The translations under genes were made by a program, and so were the position numbers. A stretch of DNA of 64,000 bases from Symbiodinium natans (Eukaryota > Sar > Dinophyceae > Suessiales > Symbiodiniaceae): the NCBI GenBank assembly GCA_905221605.1, contig CAJNDS010000810.1, positions 1-64,000 on the forward strand, in the 5' to 3' direction. This document shows positions 26,901 to 39,900 of this stretch, in pieces; position 1 is the stretch's first letter, and every line of letters starts with the position of its first letter. Below the pieces are notes generated by a model. That model did not search any database. It had not been told where the DNA came from and saw only the letters and a program-made list of their open reading frames with translations.

Positions 26901-29900
26901 GCCCAAAGTCTGAGTTACTCGGCGCTATCTCGGAGTCTGAGCAACTGAGTTCACACTCGAAAATTTCGCCCCCCCATGGGTCAGCCCGGCTCCAAGGCCC
27001 ATGCGACTCAAATGTCTGATATGGGGGAGATGGGAGCCTGCTGTATTACAATGTTTTTTTTGCGGAGTATGGGCATTTTGTTCAGTCTACACTTTCTATA
27101 CACTTTCTCTTGGCATTTTCAGTCTTCGTGTTCACCTTTCGTCAGCTCATGCCTTGGCCCATTTTTGGACGGCACTTCGGCAATCGCTCCTCATTCACAC
27201 TCGAATGTAAAAAGGAGGTTTAGGAGTTTTGCTTGTGAAAGGGCCATGTGGTCGGTCCTTTTGCATGTCCCTGGCATGAATGGCGTCAGTGGCGTCCTTT
27301 GTTTTCTTGTGGGGAGGGGGCCGAGGGGAAAAGCCTAAAGACGCGAATTTGAGTTTAAGGTGTGTTTACCGTTTTCGCGGATCCTTGTGAGTTTTTGTGT
27401 TGCTCCCAAAGTCGTGTATGGAACTGGACTGAATCCGATCTCTTTGTTCGTTGGCCAGACTACGTGCCTGCGCAGATGTTCGGGCGACCGGGCCGGGAGG
27501 CCAGGGGCGAGGACCAACAGGCCTAAGGACCAGCACACGAGGAACCGGGGAACCCAGAAAAATGAATCCCCGCCCAACAAAAAAACCTCCAAAAGAGCGC
27601 ACTCCCTCATAAGCGGCAAGTGCTAAGTGCTGCCCCTGCCACCAGCAGATCCATGACCTACAATGACCTACAACCTACACGCATTCACCAGGCCATGCCA
27701 AGCCTCTTTCGCGAGACTTTCCTTGACATGCTGTCCATGCTCCGTCGAGGCTTTGTGGTGACCTTGCAAGTCTTGCAACAGGTGACGCACGTGAGGAAAG
27801 CTGCTAAGCCAAGCCCCATGCATGGAACGCACAGGAGCAACACGTCATGAGAACCAGGCCTTTGATCGCATGGTTCGCTGACATTTTCGGAGTGCGATGC
27901 AGGAAAGAGAAATGCGACAAGCAGCTGACAAGCAGGCCCATTAGGCCCATTATGGCCCATTAGGCACCAACCGAGGCGCCTGCTGGTGTGATGCGGGCAA
28001 GAAGCTTCGAAAACAGCTTGGCCTTGCACATGTTCGCACATTTTCTGAGACTTGCCCTCGAAACTTGACGGATACCACAGCCCAGGGAGTGGATGGGAGC
28101 TTTGATGTTTCCAGCATTCGCAAAGCGCATAAAAGTATCAGTTCTTCACTGTTCGCGCTTTGCGGCTTTGCGCTGACAAAACGCGACTGCGCCATTCCAG
28201 GGGCCGAACACAAGATGGTACCTGGCCATGTGGACATCGCTCCCGCAAACCACACAGCGGTTCTCCTTTACGGACCTGTGCGAGTTCCACAATTAGGCAC
28301 AGCAAAAGACACAGGATGTCCAAGGCAGTTGAAATGCTTGGCAAGGCTGGGCATCCGGGCGTGTAGAAACGCTCCCGCCTGACCGTAGGCCGCTTCATGC
28401 CGCTTCTGCACATTGTCAGAGCGCACTTCAGTAACTGAGTGAGGGACTGCTGCATATGCTCGTCGGGCACATTCGTAAAGAAGTCAGGACTGACATTTCA
28501 CACTGGAGACATCATACGCCCGCTCGATCCTGCTCATTCTGTTGAGTCGTGGAAGCTGAGCTGCCTGCCCAACCTGTTTACGGATACCGAAGCGACCACG
28601 AGGCTCAAAGCAAAGACGGATGCAGTCAGTCCTTGCCAGGAATGCAGGAAGTTCGGAGATGTTCAGGTGATTATCGGAAGGCACTTAAGACTCAGGCTGG
28701 CCTTCCTCAGGCCTTGCAAAGTACGAGAGGTCTTTTATTGTGCCGTGGGGACTCGTGGAGCTAGCTGTGCCCGTATTCTCATACTCGTACTCAAAACCCA
28801 CATGATGTGCAACGAGACGGAATGAATGAACGCCACACCTTGTCACCCTCCCTCGTCCTTCAGCAACATCTACCCAAACGGCATTGGAACAGGAGGGTAG
28901 CGGTGCAGCAATCATGAGGCCAGCACCTAGCGAGGCCGCGCCGCACCTGGGGGAAACATCGCAACAACACTCAGTGTCCTCATGAGGGCTGTATGGCACT
29001 CAGAGCCGCGCATACCAATTTAGTTTCTTCTTGTCAACAGTGCAAAGCAATTGTCCGTCGGGGGCGAGAATCCTCGGCACCACGCAAAACAGGTTCTTCC
29101 GTACGTGCTGGCACGTACAAGCATCAGGCTTTGTAAGGCTTTGCAACTCGGATTAGAAGCCGCAGGGCCTGCAGTTCTCGTAAACTGGTCCTTTGGCGGC
29201 CACCCGCTGCACAAAGCTCAAGAACCTTTGCTCATGCTGCATGCCAAATAACGCTTTGATGATGTGCCAGACATCGCCTGGCACGCTTCCGCAGCGGCTC
29301 CTGCATGACCTTCACATTCATCCGGCTTGACAGAAGTCCGAAAGACATCATTTCTGCAGTTCATGCATGCATACGCTAACATGCTACAGCATGACTGAAG
29401 CTGCAGCTCGATTCTGCTGCCTCTGTGGTAGCCTGGCACAGGGCTGTCTGTCTTGGGATGTCATGGGTTTTGGACGTCGTAACACCTCTATGCCACGGTC
29501 TGCCACTTTCTTGCTGATGACCGGAAAGCTGCAGCGTGGCCTTGCGACGGCCTCCTGGAAGGCAGCTGCTGATGGGAAAGGGAGCCACCACCTTGATTCT
29601 CGCACATTCTCATGCAAACTTTTTTGACTGACTCAGGCAGTACCCTGACTCTTTACATTCTCAGCACAACACCGAGCCGAACCGCCAGCAGGAGCTTCCT
29701 GGCTCCAAGCACAACAGGAAATTTTTCCTGAACGGATGCTCCTTGAAAGAATCGTGAGCTGCACATGATGGCGGCACGACGAGTCGTGTGTTTTGGACTG
29801 CCACGTGTCCGGCTGGTCTGGACGGACATAGTGTGTGGCTGGGCAAAGCATGATTTCTGCCATGCCCTGGAAGACACAAAGCTAAAGGCACAGGTCCGTG

Positions 29901-31300
29901 TCAGCCTTAATCTGAATTCGGTTGCAAGCGGCTTACTTGAGACTTGACCGGTGCACGCTGTGCAGACCTGCTGTGGTCTCGCCACCAGCACAAGTGTGGA
30001 CTGATGTGGACTGCAATTCAATCTGAAGAGGTGCTTGGCACCACTTCGGCTAGGGGGGGGGAAATAAAAATGATGGCAGTTGACGGCAGCTTGGCCTGAT
30101 CATGGAATGCTGTGAACAATGAATGAAGACAAAACTAAGCCAGTGAGGCGTCCGCCTCATTGCACTTCTTTTTCAGGTACTTCTGGTCTGCCATGCGCAG
30201 ATAAACTGGACTAGTTGCGGCTTGCAAACAAAGCAGCACCTGGCATTCCAGCAAACAAAAAACGCAAGGAAGCCTTCGGCTTTCCTCTTGAACAGCACTG
30301 CTGACTAGCCATGGTGTGTTGGCAGAATGGGATCGCATCTCACCTCATCTGGAGTAGGTTCTCCTGCTGTCTGGCCGAGCTCCACTGTGCGCAACCTTGA
30401 TCAGTATACTGTAGAAATTGTGTTGAACTCTCTCACACGCACAGCCTCCTCGATCCGATGCATTCCACATGTTTGTGCGACCATGCAGCTTGTTGAAACA
30501 CTTCACATAGTCAACCTGCTCGTTTGCAGGTCGATACATCCTGAAGGGCTTGACAAGCGCAGCTGTCACTCCCGCGCAAAAGCAATCGCAAGCATTTTGA
30601 ACTGCTCCTCTCCATCTTGTCACCAGCTCCTGATGTTGAGGGTTGTGGAGGTCTGACGGCCCATGCAGCATGTAGTATGCGCGCCGCCCTGCCTGGAATT
30701 ATGAGGTTCTTCATGTCCACAAGCTGGTCTTCGATGTGTGAACAGAAAATGCTGAACTTGGCCTGTCAGTCGAGATGCAACAAGCGCTATGCCAGAATGC
30801 GGGGCTGCCGGGGACGGCCTGAAATTTGGCATTGTCGTACATCACGGACAATATGTCGATGCTTTTCGCGTGCCTGACAAGATCTCATTGGCAGTCAGTA
30901 ATAGGATAAAGCGATGCAAGAAAATGATCCGCATTGCTGACGGCGTGACCCCTTGAGCTTCATCGTGCCGTCAACAAACTCGTCAATCGTGACTTCCTCA
31001 GATTTGAGCTGCAGCTACTAAGTATCGTCACCAAGGTTTCAGTGAACGCGACTGTTTAGCTGAGCAGTCGAGGATTTTGCCAAGGAAAAGTACGAGTCCA
31101 TCCAAAGGCAACTCTATTTCTAGTACTGTTGTGTCGACTTCGATCGGTCGCGACGGAGGGTGAGGGATCAAGATAAACTTGATACGGATGAAACAATAAA
31201 GCTGCATGATCACAAAGACTAAAAGAGATCAGCAAATTCGCCTCGGGTTTGGCTTTGGATGTGTGTCCAATCCCCGGCCACTAACCTTCAACAGCTAAGT
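23945..31300. other. No recognisable genes
   Basis: About 7.4 kb of mixed-composition sequence (near 50 percent GC) with only short frames of random-looking content on both strands. No conserved motif, tRNA-like fold, tandem repeat or clear intron-exon rhythm was found by eye. Confidence 0.4.
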
Positions 31301-31309
31301 CGAAGTGCA

Positions 31310-31350
31310 CCCCCTCCCCTCCCCCCCCCCCCCTCGCTTAACGTGCGTGT
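31310..31350. repeat. C-rich homopolymer tract
   Basis: CCCCCTCCCC followed by about 14 consecutive C. Similar C/T-rich blocks lie at 31702-31740. Confidence 0.8.
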
Positions 31351-31799
31351 GCTCTTTAAGGATTCTTCCCGAAAATCTCTTTAGGATTGGGTTCTCGTTT
31401 GGCGCCTCAACGCGGAAGGCGTTCTATCCGATTGCTGTCTGACGAAAGAGGCCACGAAGAGGAGACGGTCAACGGAGGAAGGTTGCACGGAGCGGTTGAC
31501 GGCCGGGTTTGGGGGCGAGGACAAGGAGGGGGAGCGTGACATTCGGTTGATGGGGGGGGTACACGTGGACAGACAAGCGGTTCGGTTGAAGGGGTAGTGT
31601 CCGCGCCCTCTGCGCCATTTCTGCATTCTGCGGGTGTTCCTTCGTAAAGTATTTGTTTGCAGGGCATGCACATGCAGCATAGCCTCTAAGTGTCCATCTT
31701 ACCCCACCCCCTCCCTCCCCCCCCCTCCCACCCTCCCAGTTGTTGGGGTTTTCTTTGGGGGTGTAGGGTTTCCCTCCCTCCCCCCCGTGGTCTGGATGT

Positions 31800-32835
31800 T
31801 AGGGTTTGGGGCATATGGTTCTACGGATCCAGGGTGTTAGGGCTTAGCTTGTTAAAGCTTAAGGTTTTGAAGTTTAAGTTTTAAACTAACTAGGGTTTAT
31901 GCTTTAGGGTTTTAGGGTTCAGGCTTAGGGTTTTTTTAGTACCACCCGCCTAGCAGACCCTCTGGGATAACTCCGCAGGGAACAGTCGAGGGTGTGATGT
32001 CATGGTTCGCAAAAAGGACCCCGATCCTCCCCCACCTCCCTGAAGCACACCTGTGAGTTGAGTAACCACACCGCGAGAGCATGCTTCGGGGGAGCTGTCC
32101 AGGTCAGGTTCTTGGTACGCCGGTATGCCCTCTTGGTTGCTTATTAAGCAACCTGGAGTTTGGCACCTAGATCTTTATCCGCATGGCTGTGCGTGCCGTG
32201 ACTCTCTCCAAAACAAAACTCACGTTGTCTGTTCTCTCAAACCTCGTCATGTCTGCACTCTGCGCCTTGCCCAGGCGCCAGTGCTCTAGTCCCCATTTCC
32301 AAATGGCCCTGCCAAACACCACCACAACAACAAGTGAGGGCGCCTGATTCAGGTTTAAGGGTGTCGGGTTAAGGCTTCCACTCTCCCCCGTGTGGCTTGC
32401 GGCGAAGGGAGGTAAACAGTCAGGGCTTGGTGGGGGGCAGGGGGAGGAGGTACCATTTGAACCCGGGGGGGGGGGGGGGTGCGGGTTTAAGGTTCAGGGT
32501 TAGGGGTGGAAGGTTTGATCGCTTACGCTCGGACAAGCCAGGCGAGGCACACACTGGTTGAAGGTTTAGGGCTTTTTTTGCCGCCCGCATAGCTCAACTG
32601 CACATGGTTTAGGGTTGATGGTTAGGGTGAAGGGCTTAGGGTTTGAGAGTTTGGCTAAAAGGTTGAAGGTTTAAGGTCTTTTTTTGCCACCCGATTGGAC
32701 AGAGGGTTTAATCGCTCAGAAAGCTTGGTACCCACAGGGTTTAGGGTTTAGGGTTTACGGTTTGAGACTTATGGTAAGGGATTCGAAAGCAGGCAAGGCT
32801 TTGGGGTTAGGGCCTGGGGTTTAGGGAGGGTCTCC
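31800..32835. repeat. Degenerate TTTAGGG telomere-like repeats, G-rich strand on plus
   Basis: Many TTAGGGTTT, GGTTTAGGG and TTTAGGGTTTAGGG words at about 31800-31945, 32350-32520, 32560-32680 and 32735-32830, interspersed with other sequence and a run of about 19 G near 32465. TTTAGGG is the plant-type repeat, also reported for dinoflagellate telomeres. Confidence 0.65.
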
Positions 32836-32865
32836 CGCCTGGGTGAACCTAGGGGTTGGCGCCTC

Positions 32866-32868
32866 CTC

Positions 32869-32944
<76 letters not shown>

Positions 32945-33105
32945 CCTCTACTACTACAGCTGCTACTGCTACTGCTACTGCTACTGCTACTGCTACTGCT
33001 ACGACTACCACGACTACCACGACTACCACGACTACTACGACTACTACGACTACTACGACGACGACGACGAGGAGGACGAGGAGGAGGAGGAGGAGGAGGA
33101 CGACA
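32866..33105. repeat. Composite (CTA)n / (CTGCTA)n / (CGACTAC)n / (GAGGAC)n microsatellite
   Basis: About 75 bases of pure CTA, then CTGCTA units, then CGACTAC units, then CGACGA and GAGGAGGA. The poly-Tyr, poly-Thr and poly-Ser frames across it are artefacts. Confidence 0.9.
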
Positions 33106-33109
33106 ACCC

Positions 33110-33210
33110 TCTATCTTAAAACCCTTAAACCCAAAAACCCCTAAACCCGAAGCCATAAAACCCCTGAGCCGCTTGAGGCCTGAAATCCCTAAATCCTAAA
33201 CCCCACCCGG
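33110..33210. repeat. CCCTAAA-type repeats, opposite orientation
   Basis: AAACCCTTAAACCC, CCCCTAAACCC and AATCCTAAACCC words on the plus strand, the reverse complement of the telomere-like words at 31.8-32.8 kb. A run of G follows at about 33211-33224. Confidence 0.6.
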
Positions 33211-33314
33211 CCGGGGGGGGGGGGGGAAGGGGGTGGGAGTGACTGGTCAACACTGCACCATATATGGTCACGTATAGCCTGTTTTTCCCTGAGCAGCCCG
33301 TATACCTTTATCCC

Positions 33315-33500
33315 TCGCTCTCTCTCTCTCTCTCTCTCTAAACTTTATCTTCTCACAAAAACCCTGTGCAGTCTATAGACCCCTAAACCCAAATACCGTA
33401 ACCATCTATACCCGATATACGATATACCATGTATATATATATATATAGAATATACCCTAAATCCTCTTTGTACTTGCACGCCAGACCCAGCAGCAGCATG
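33315..33500. repeat. (CT)n and (TA)n tracts
   Basis: CT dinucleotides at about 33318-33339 and ATATATATAT at about 33432-33447 within a low-complexity stretch. Confidence 0.7.
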
Positions 33501-33881
33501 AGCTCGAACCGTCTTCAACAGCTTTCATGATCGACACTACGATTCAGGGAGGAAGCCCTCCTCTTCCTCTCCCTCCTCTCCCTCCCATCCCATCCAAGCA
33601 GCCACGCAAGATGAGCCGAAGCCGGGCGAAGCCCCCAATTTAACCACTGCAAAAGCTCGTCGCCCGATCTAAATTCCACCCCACCTTTCTTGTGTTCATC
33701 ATTCGAAAAGTAGAGAATATGAAGAGAAGTCGAGAAGAAGTCTAAATTCCACCCGTCTCGTTTCTTGTTGTTGTGTCTTGTGTTCAGTATTCGAAAAAAA
33801 CAGAGGAGTAGAGAGGAAATAGAGAATAATAATCTACATGACAACAGAGTCTTTCCTGACGTAATCAAAAAGCGGGGAGGT

Positions 33882-33925
33882 TGGGGTGGGGGGGGGGGGC
33901 GCAGCCCCCCCCCCCCCCCCCCAGA
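33882..33925. repeat. Poly-G / poly-C inverted tract
   Basis: A run of about 12 G, then CGCAG, then about 19 C, able to fold as a nearly pure G:C hairpin. Such tracts are also prone to sequencing and assembly error. Confidence 0.75.
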
Positions 33926-33929
33926 ATAA

Positions 33930-36900
33930 GTAGAGAAGTAGAGAACTAAATCAGCAACATCTTGATCCCTTGCCTCTATGCTCCCAAACTCTGCATCCAC
34001 CCCGAGCTGTCAACGAATTCCGTGCTACCTCACAGCGATTCTGCAAGCAAGGGGCGTTGTCTCGATCTGAGTCCATCAGCGTGAAGATGATTGCCTCAGT
34101 TTGGAAGCGGCCAAGGCTTTATTGCAGCACTAAAACCAGCCGCAGCTTAGAGCCAGACAGCTTCACTGGCATCGATATCCATACCTGCATGGAGGGCCCA
34201 GGTCACATGTTGAAGCCATCTTATGTTGGGTTTATGTTGCTGTTGTCATTGCTGGCTTTGGTGCTGCTGTTGCCGGCTGCTTCTGATTTTCCGTTGTCGC
34301 GGCTTTGCTATGCTTGCTTCTGTTGGTCCTGCTGTCTCCAAGGTGCGGAAAGTGAAGGCTCAAATGGCACAAAATGCCAAGAAATAAGAGTCAGAGCAGC
34401 ACAAGCAGCCTGGCTTGACGGTTGCCGCCCTCACTGCTCATTCTTAGGTCTTTCGTGGGTTGGATGACGCCGAACCCGGATACTGTACTGGCTGACCCAT
34501 GGTTCGGGGCGGCACTGCCTGCCCCTGGCTGGCAAAGTGTTGCCATGCTGGCGAAACCTCTCCGCCGATTTGTGGGAGGCACTTCTCCCCCTTTGTTTGC
34601 CATCTTCAAGATCCATTGCCGTCTGGCCTGTACGCTTCGGCATGCGTGCAGGCATTGGTGAGTACACAGCTTCTTGCACGGGATGGCCAGCCAGGGACCT
34701 CCAACTGTTGCCGGAGAGTGGCTCCCGGAAAAGGAGAGCAGGCACCCACAGGTCGCAGCGCCCAGCAAGCCGACCCATCATCCATCTGTCCACCCATGGT
34801 TTGGGGTGCAGCACCTCAACAGCACATTCACTCTGTGGCAGCGTGGGCAGCGCGCTCGAATCCACTCGCCTCGACAGCACAACATGTGCGTCGAGGCTGG
34901 GAGCAAGGGAACCCAAACTTGGACTCTGCCATTCTTCGCATCGAAAACGGGCAGGTTCTGCAACTGTAGCAGAAGCAGTTCATGTTGTTCATGATGCTCC
35001 GTCGAAGGTGGGGGGGGGGGGGGGGAAGCGGGAATTGCAAGCTTGGCACAATCTTTCTGCAGATGTTCAGGAGTTTCATCGCCCATGGCTGCCAGACAAC
35101 TTGTTGTGTATGAACGTCCAGCTGCTAGACAAGAGGTTCGAGTGGTACATGTGCTCTTGATTTGTGTTGCATTCAAGGTCGGAAACACAATCGCAAGTTT
35201 ATCTGCAGCAGAGGCCGCCAAGTACATATAGATGTATACATCGATGTGTTAAATGAACCAACCTTTCCACTGCAGACAAGCTGCCCGAGAAGTATGCCTT
35301 GACCCAGGGATTCTGCAAATGCTTCTCCAACTCCCTGTAGGTCATGGAGCCACTCATATCTCCTTAGATCTCATCCTCTGCTTCAGAAGTAGCGCTGCAG
35401 TTTGCCCCGCAATGAAGTCGCTGGCACCTCTGCTGCCGTCGAGCGACGGTCTGCCTGCGGCACGTGGCTTTGACAACTTGAACACAATCAAGCGAAGCTT
35501 GGCTTCTCTTAGCTTGGAGTTCTGGCTCTCGGCACGGCCTCCTTGAAGATTCGCCGGACTTCATCCGCTGTCCTCTTTTGATCTTCAGTCCAGGACTCCA
35601 CAACCTCATCCTGCCAGACAGCAAGCACAGTTACTGCGACATGGGCAACTGTCACGCCTAACCAGCCTCTCGCTGTCTCTCACTCTCTCTCTGTTGAATC
35701 TTCTTCTTTTGTTCGCTCCCTGGGAGCTACCCGTCCCTTTCTTTGTCCTTCTTTCTTTGGCTCGGATCCTTTGCTCGGCGCGGCTCTTTGCGAGCTGCTC
35801 AAGCCATGCCCCGCAGCTAGGGCCTTGCCCAAATTTGGCAGACCGTGTCTCCATCCCAAGTTTGATGCTCCCGTACACTCATCGAACAGCGCCCGGCACC
35901 CGACCCCAAGTGTTGGCCCTCCACGTGTCGGTGCCACATGTTGTATCGCATTGTGCCCATCAGCCAACATAGGTCCTCTTGCCTCATTCTGATCCGGACC
36001 TTCTTGCTTTTGCTGTACGTTGTGGCGGCTGCATCTCCTACATGGCTTGGAGCCTGAAGAAAAGATGTTTTGATGAAAGGCTCGTGTTTTCACAGTGCTG
36101 TTGCCGGATGACATTGCGATTGCAGTTTTGGAAAGCTGCGACAGTAAAGCGGGACATGTGGCCGCGGTGCAGCTTTCATGTGCCCCGAAAGCCCAAAGCT
36201 GGGCCGTTGGGTATGCCACTTCGGCAAAGAAGGAAGTACTGGGGTGTTCATGTGCCGTAATTGCAGGAATTGCAGGGGGTGGTGGGGCTCATAGTTAGGA
36301 GCGAGTTCTAGCTTACAGCATAGAAGCCATGCCATTTCACAGGCTATGTTCACATCCCACTTGCGATTACAACTCTTGCATTTAGCATTAGCGTACTCTC
36401 ATCTAATGATTCTAATGATGTGGGAGACGGGCCAGACTGAAGGTCACACGAGAGGATGACACCTCAATCTCGAATGATGATGTTGTTGAAACTGCCTTCA
36501 GTGGCAACGCTGCCAGCATCTTGAAGCTGCCACAGAAAGCCAGAAGGTCGTGCGACAAGGGTCTGCGCACGACTGTAGTTTCCAATGTTGCGTCTGTTGC
36601 GTCCTCGTAACCTCGTCAAAACTCACCGCAGCGACAACACGGAAAATGAGGCCATTTGCCAGCCTTCGTGACAAAATGTTGAGCTCTTTGACCTGGTACT
36701 GCCAGTCGGCAATGTAGACACGTACTTTCCCCAAGTGAGAGCGCGACGCTGCAGGCTTCATGTCAGCCGACATTGTGGCTGGTGTGTGTGCCAAGCCCAG
36801 CGTTCATTGCTGGAAGGTTTGATCCTATGATGTGACGTGGCCTGACCGCAAGACGGTTGTTTCAGGACTCATGCTGCTCTACCCCAGGACTGATCGCAGA

Positions 36901-39900
36901 ACAAAGCAGTAAAGTCCCCGCGAGAAGCACGACAAAACACACACTCAGCCTAAGGCAATACTTCAGCCCCACTGGCAATCAGACCAGCCGTCCTCCGTGC
37001 GAGTGCAGACAGCACTGTCCACAAAAATTCCGGTCACCTCGCATCGGCACAAGACTACTTAGTTAAAAAAGGCTGAAGCTGCGCAGATTCGATGTTGTAA
37101 GGATCACGCAACATTGAGGACGCCGACCAAACTCAAGCCAACATAGAAGGCAAACAGCACGAAGTACCTTGTCTTTCAGGGCATGAAGCAGGTCCTGAGA
37201 AGAGTATTCAAAGTATTCATACAGTAGCTGACCTCATAGACATTCTCAGAGATCCAAGGCACACTTCTCCAAGGTCGATGCTTCGCAACAACTCCGCATA
37301 TAGCATCCAATCATTTCCACCGGTGATGGAACAAAATAGAGCTACCATCCTCGGCACGACGTGAAGCCCGTAACACCGCCACGCTGCTTCCCACCAAAAT
37401 TGGGGCCTGGGGACTATATGGCAAGCGGAGCTGAATGCTATCATGTGGCGTATCAAACAGAGTCGGGAAGTGCCTATATATCCTGCCGTGTGCCAGAGTG
37501 AGCATGCATGGGTGCTTTCGTTCTATGCCGGCAACTCACGCTTCATGATTTGCGATTGGCCGACCTCTCCACCTTCGCCTGGTGCTCGAGGTTGTTGGGA
37601 TCTAAAAGATCGTAGGAGTTGGCGATGGCCATATCGAAGATCACACTGAAAACAAACCTTAGGGGTGAAAGGCTGTCGAAAGAAAGGCATCCATTCTCCA
37701 CACGTTCTGCTTTAATGCAGCACGGCAGCATGACAATACCGATCAAAACAAAGGCCCATAGAAGAGCCTCAGACAGCACTTAAACAACTTAAACAGAACA
37801 TAGCTTCTGTGGGCCCTGTAGGGCTTGCCAATGTAATGCCCAAGTCACGGTGAAAGAGTTCAACATTGCGAATAGCATAGTGCGTAAGCTCCTCAAAGCC
37901 TTCACCTTGGAACGCAACACGGCTTCTTGAAATAGGGCCACCTATGTTGCCGTAAAGCCGAAAGAACTCCTGACTTGGTGGGAGCCTCTATGTTAACCTT
38001 CGGAAAGGCTCGGGGCGCTCTTCTGCATGCACTCCCTCTGAGAAAGTACCCCTCTCATCCTCTTGTGCCGCTTCTGGCGCCAAGGCGCCGTTCGCACCAC
38101 ACGTACCACACGCACCAAGCGAAAGACCCGGAAGACTCTCAGCAAGGTCCTTGGCGGCTTCACACTATTCATTCGGTATGAACAGTTTACTCGATGGTTT
38201 CGCTTTCACAAGCCTCTGTCGTTAACGAAGCTTGGCTGCACATGCTTTACAATGTGCTTGGTCAATATTGACTTGAGGCGTGCCGTGTTTCGCCAGTGTC
38301 ATGGACCGCACCGCCAAAGGACAGCATCTGTGATCCGTTAATTTCATGAAACATCACCATTCTTTTCGCTGTTCTTTCGTGCTGGACTTCTATGTCTACC
38401 GAACGAATGCATCCAACGCTTTCACAAGTGAACTCCCAAGCACCCATGCGCAACTGAGGCCACTGCAAATCAGCAAAGAAGTTTGGGGCCGATAACTCTA
38501 CAATGGCATTCAGCACCTGCTGGAGATGATGCTGTTACTGCCACTGGTGCAACCACACGGTGCCAGTAAGTGCTGTGCCAGAAACACATCGAAAACATTC
38601 CACCACTTGTCCTCGATACGCAGATGCCCTAAGACACACTATATTGATGCAGAAAGTGCTTCCTGTAAAGCCGAGTCTCCTCACCAGTGAAGAAAGATGT
38701 CTTCTCTGCCAGAACTCGTACGATTAGCTCTATACTGAACCTGGCTTCAAGGCAAGAATGGTGCGAAAGCTCGCTCCCGGAAAATCTAGAAATCTAGGCG
38801 ACCAAGTCTTGGCCAAGGGGCCACACCGTAAAAAGAATGTCTGGATATATTGGAGCTTGATAATGTGCCAGTCCTTGAATGTGCTGACTGGCAGGCGGCC
38901 GGTCATGAACGGAGCCACACTGCTTAGACAATTGCGGCCAAAACTCCCATCATGCGGTTGTAGCTGTTCGCCAAGTGGGTGTCTGCCACGGTTCCTGAGC
39001 TGAATGAAATGCCTAGTTCGAGACTCAGCTGCCAGCGTGAAGTGGAAGAAGCCCCCGAGCTTGCTGTGTCCAAAAATTGGCTCTAAGCACGCCCATCCCG
39101 GGGAGGAGAAAGAGGAACCAGCCTAGCACCATTCTTCCTCTGGTCAATGAGTCTTGGGAGACTCGCGACACCTTTGGGAAGCCTTCTACGTCGAACGCCA
39201 CTAGGTCACTAAGTATCCCTGCGCTGGGCTTTTCAGTTCGGAGAGCTACTTCCGCTCTTCCATGTTTTGAAGCTAGGAAAGCTGGTGTCACAGAACACGG
39301 CCGGCTCTGAGGCTTTCCTGAATTGGCTTCAAGCAAATCTAGGAATGCGGCATAGTGCAGCCCAACATATTTCAAGGAAGAAGTTTGCCAGCAGATGGCT
39401 TTGCAAATCGACGGCATGAAGGCCGCCAGCCCATGTCTGCACAACTGATTCTGCTGGGCGGCCGATATATACGGTATTGGCCTCGCTGAACACAGGAGCT
39501 GTGCAGGCTATGGACAATTGAGGTCGCGAGGGATGACCAGCAAACAGCTTCTTTTCCAAGATGGTGCAAGTGACCCCAATGGCCAACACGCAGATGGTCT
39601 TGAATAGCATACCATCAGCAAATCGCTGTATCAAGCTCCCATGGCCTCACAGCCAGATGAAGAAGTGGATGCACGGCTCAACGGCTCATTGGCTCTACTC
39701 GATCCTCTGCCTGGTACTGCACAGCACTCCCCACGGATCATCTGCAAGAGTTCTGGCATGCTCCACGGAGCTCTCCTCAGCAAGGTCGTATCATCACGGC
39801 ATGTCATGACTCATGACCAAGCGATGACCAGCTTCCTAGCTGGCCTTAGAGCCTTAGAGCTCCAGGCAAGGCTCTCTCCCGGAAATGTTGTGGGGCTCTT

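Noticed and set aside
32769-33199. Poly-Ser, poly-Tyr and poly-Thr frames
   Set aside because: They are products of the composite CTA/CGA microsatellite.
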